In this document: positions 60,391 through 64,000 of the stretch, one piece after another | Position numbering within the stretch: position 1 is the first letter of the stretch | Layout: each line of letters opens with the position of its first letter | Assembly: GCA_963576475.1 (NCBI GenBank) | Contig: OY754978.1 | Location: 18,731,678-18,795,677, forward strand | Origin: Molanna angustata | Taxonomy: Eukaryota; Arthropoda; Insecta; Trichoptera; Molannidae | Reading direction: 5' to 3' | Length of the DNA stretch: 64,000 nucleotides | Position numbers and translations under genes: made by a program | Notes under the pieces: model-generated | The model's input: the letters and a program-made list of their open reading frames with translations, nothing else | What the model was told of the DNA's origin: nothing | Database searches by the model: none

Positions 60391-63300
60391 TCAAAATTTG
60401 GAAAATGCTCTTGCGTTCTTTAGAACAAAATTTATCTGCTTTTTTTAAAATATTTCATACAACATAAGCATTCTACACCATACTGCATTAAAAGTTTGTC
60501 TATCTTATCATAAAAATATACTATCGGAAGAAAATTTATATTCCTGATAGTAACATTTAGTATGAATAATAATGTAATTAGATAAATTTCTATGTATGGA
60601 AAAGTTCAGTAATTTGATTTCATGTTATAATGTAAAGAGCTTGAACATAGAACTGATTAGTTTTCCATAAATAACAAAAAAAATCTTCATATAATATCAC
60701 GTGTCAAAATTTTGAAAATGCTCTCGCGTTCTTTAAAACAAAATTTATCTGCTTTTTTTAAAATATTTCATACAACATAAGCATTCTTCACTATACTGCA
60801 TTAATAGTTTGTTTATCTTAACATAAAAATATACTATCGGAAGAAAATTTATATTCCTGATAGTAACATTTAGTATGAATAAAAATGTAATTAGATAAAT
60901 TTCTATGTATGGAAACGTGTAGTAATTTGATTTCATGATATAATGTAAAGAGCTTGAACATAGAACTGATTAGCTTTCCATAAATAACAAAAAAATTCTT
61001 CATATGATATCACCTGTCAAAATTTGAAAAATGCTCTCGCGTTCTTTAAAACAAAATTTATCTGCTTTTTTTAAAATATTTCATACAACATAAGCATTCT
61101 TCACTATACTGCATTAATAGTTTGTCTATCTTAACATAAAAATATACTATCGGAAGAAAATTTATATTCCTGATAGTAACATTTAGTATGAATAATAATG
61201 TAATTAGATAAATTTCTATGTATGGAAAAGTTCAGTAATTTGATTTCATGTTATAATGTAAAGAGCTTGAACATAGAACTGATTAGCTTTCCATAAATAA
61301 CAAAAAAAATCTTCATATAATATCACGTGTCAAAATTTTGAAAATGCTCTCGCGTTCTTTAAAACAAAATTTATCTGCTTTTTTTAAAATATTTCATACA
61401 ACATAAGCATTCTTCACTATACTGCATTAATATTTTGTTTATCTTAACATAAAAATATACTATCGGAAGAAAATTTATATTCCTGGTAGTAACATTTAGT
61501 ATGAATAAAAATGTAATTAGATAAATTTCTATGTATGGAAAAGTTCAGTAATTTGATTTCATGTTATAATGTAAAGTGCTTGAACATAGAACTGATTAGC
61601 TTTCCATAAATAACAAAAAAATTCTTCATATGATATCACCTGTCAAAATTTGAAAAATGCTCTCGCGTTCTTTAAAACAAAATTTATCTGCTTTTTTTAA
61701 AATATTTCATACAACATAAGCATTCTTCACTATACTGCATTAATAGTTTGTCTATCTTAACATAAAAATATACTATCGGAAGAAAATTTATATTCCTGGT
61801 AGTAACATTTAGTATGAATAAAAATGTAATTAGATAAATTTCTATGTATGGAAAAGTTCAGTAATTTGATTTCATGTTATAATGTAAAGAGCTTGAACAT
61901 AGAACTGATTAGCTTTCCATAAATAACAAAAAAAATCTTCATATGATATCACCTGTCAAAATTTGGAAAATGCTCTCGCGTTCTTTAGAACAAAATTTAT
62001 CTGCTTTTTTTAAAATATTTCATACAACATAAGCATTCTACACCATACTGCATTAAAAGTTTGTCTATCTTATCATAAAAATATACTATCGGAAGAAAAT
62101 TTATATTCCTGATAGTAACATTTAGTATGAATAATAATGTAATTAGATAAATTTCTATGTATGGAAAAGTTCAGTAATTTGATTTCATGTTATAATGTAA
62201 AGAGCTTGAACATAGAACTGATTAGTTTTCCATAAATAACAAAAAAAATCTTCATATAATATCACGTGTCAAAATTTTGAAAATGCTCTCGCGTTCTTTA
62301 AAACAAAATTTATCTGCTTTTTTTTAAATATTTCATACAACATAAGCATTCTTCACTATACTGCATTAATAGTTTGTTTATCTTAACATAAAAATATACT
62401 ATCGGAAGAAAATTTATATTCCTGATAGTAACATTTAGTATGAATAAAAATGTAATTAGATAAATTTCTATGTATGGAAACGTGTAGTAATTTGATTTCA
62501 TGATATAATGTAAAGAGCTTGAACATAGAACTGATTAGCTTTCCATAAATAACAAAAAAATTCTTCATATGATATCACCTGTCAAAATTTGAAAAATGCT
62601 CTCGCGTTCTTTAAAACAAAATTTATCTGCTTTTTTTAAAATATTTCATACAACATAAGCATTCTTCACTATACTGCATTAATAGTTTGTCTATCTTAAC
62701 ATAAAAATATACTATCGGAAGAAAATTTATATTCCTGATAGTAACATTTAGTATGAATAATAATGTAATTAGATAAATTTCTATGTATGGAAAAGTTCAG
62801 TAATTTGGTTTTAATGTTATAATGTAAAGAGCTTGAACATAGAACTGATTAGCTTTCCATAAATAATAAAAAAAATCTTCATATAATATCACGTGTCAAA
62901 ATTTTGAAAATGCTCTCGCGTTCTTTAAAACAAAATTTATCTGCTTTTTTTAAAATATTTCATACAACATAAGCATTCTTCACTATACTGCATTAATAGT
63001 TTGTTTATCTTAACATAAAAATATACTATCGGAAGAAAATTGATATTCCTGATAGTAACATTTAGTATGAATAAAAATGTAATTAGATAAATTTCTATGT
63101 ATGGAAACGTGTAGTAATTTGATTTCATGATATAATGTAAAGAGCTTGAACATAGAACTGATTAGCTTTCCATAAATAACAAAAAAATTCTTCATATGAT
63201 ATCACCTGTCAAAATTTGAAAAATGCTCTCGCGTTCTTTAAAACAAAATTTATCTGCTTTTTTAAAAATATTTCATACAACATAAGCATTCTTCACTATA

Positions 63301-64000
63301 CTGCATTAATAGTTTGTCTATCTTAACATAAAAATATACTATCGGAAGAAAATTTATATTCCTGGTAGTAACATTTAGTATGAATAAAAATGTAATTAGA
63401 TAAATTTCTATGTATGGAAAAGTTCAGTAATTTGATTTCATGTTATAATGTAAAGAGCTTGAACATAGAACTGATTAGCTTTCCATAAATAACAAAAAAT
63501 TTCTTCATATGATATCACCTGTCAAAATTTGGAAAATGCTCTCGCGTTCTTTAGAACAAAATTTATCTGCTTTTTTTAAAATATTTCATACAACATAAGC
63601 ATTCTACACCATACTGCAATAATAGTTTGTCTATCTTAACATAAAAATATACTGTCGATAGAAAATTTATTTTCCTGGTAGTAAAATTTAGTATGAATAA
63701 AAATGTATATAATAAGATAAATTTCTATGTATGGAAAAGTTCAGTAATTTGATTTCATGTTATAATGTAAAGAGCTTGAACATAGAACTGATTAGTTTTC
63801 CATAAATAACAAAAAAAATCTTCATATAATATCACGTGTCAAAATTTTGAAAATGCTCTCGCGTTCTTTAAAACAAAATTTATCTGCTTTTTTTTAAATA
63901 TTTCATACAACATAAGCATTCTTCACTATACTGCATTAATAGTTTGTTTATCTTAACATAAAAATATACTATCGGAAGAAAATTTATATTCCTGATAGTA
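60391..64000. repeat. Satellite Y run 3, about 11.5 monomers, runs off the window
   Basis: Same monomer types as run 2. Equivalent points at 60745, 62310 and 62937 are 5 and 2 monomers apart, so the three-monomer order is less regular here. Confidence 0.92.

Larger units (their letters stand above)
47375..64000. repeat. Composite satellite array (313-bp monomers plus 0.8-kb blocks)
   Basis: 16.6 kb, continuing past the window. Three tandem X blocks, then runs of 313-bp Y monomers interrupted by two more X blocks. All are non-coding and AT-rich. Identical short frames recur every 939 or 627 bp only because the monomers repeat. Confidence 0.95.

Noticed and set aside
51163..63195. Recurring 61-63-codon minus-strand frames in the satellite
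   Set aside because: Identical frames recur because the monomers are identical. They have no recognisable domain, and other monomers break them freely.

Overview
The window looks like a gene-poor, AT-rich heterochromatic stretch of an insect nuclear genome, most probably a moth or butterfly. I infer this from the repeat content: mariner elements, a mag-like Ty3/gypsy element, Helitron-like elements with internal microsatellites, LINE tails of lepidopteran type and TTAA-flanked short elements. This rests on my familiarity with the families and not on a search. I found no convincing host gene, no complete tRNA or rRNA gene and no CRISPR array. Every long protein signal belongs to a transposable element, and nearly all are broken.

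Layout. 1-360: tail of a probable Penelope-like element. 607-4481: three near-identical Helitron-like elements, each about 1.04-1.06 kb and carrying a TG-rich microsatellite. 4.5-7.3 kb: mostly unrecognised, with a GC-richer block at 6.2-7.1 kb. 7.3-8.8 kb: an element with inverted ends, one end tandemly duplicated, next to a hairpin MITE. 11.4-13.6 kb: a nested stack in which a TTAA-flanked short element contains a decayed DD41D-type mariner and an insertion built as a 499-bp palindrome. 13.8-23.7 kb: a graveyard of LINE 3' ends in both orientations, further TTAA elements and a SINE fragment. 23.9-25.9 kb: several kinds of diverged tandem repeat with GAA-rich spacers. 28.5-33.8 kb: a Ty3/gypsy retrotransposon on the minus strand with two identical 187-bp LTRs, a target duplication, primer site and polypurine tract, but with part of the reverse transcriptase deleted. 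34.3-35.5 kb: a mariner of the cecropia type with perfect 31-bp ends and a frameshifted transposase. 36.0-37.8 kb: two LINE reverse-transcriptase remnants, running into a roughly 445-bp ACGC microsatellite inside a truncated Helitron-like copy. 38.9-39.9 kb: a diverged full Helitron-like copy. 40.9-46.7 kb: long simple repeats (TTTTG, three different short-period repeats, an 18-bp minisatellite) inside or beside interspersed repeats.

47.4-64.0 kb (running off the window): a satellite array. Its main part is about 40 monomers of 313 bp, partly organised as a three-monomer, 939-bp higher-order repeat. It is interrupted by five blocks of about 0.8 kb that are themselves made of older, diverged versions of the same monomer.

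How the parts relate. The window records layered insertion followed by tandem amplification. Several long simple repeats seem to have grown from short repeats already carried inside transposons. The density of nested elements, the lack of genes and the satellite with higher-order structure would suit a W chromosome or another heterochromatic region of a lepidopteran, but that is inference.
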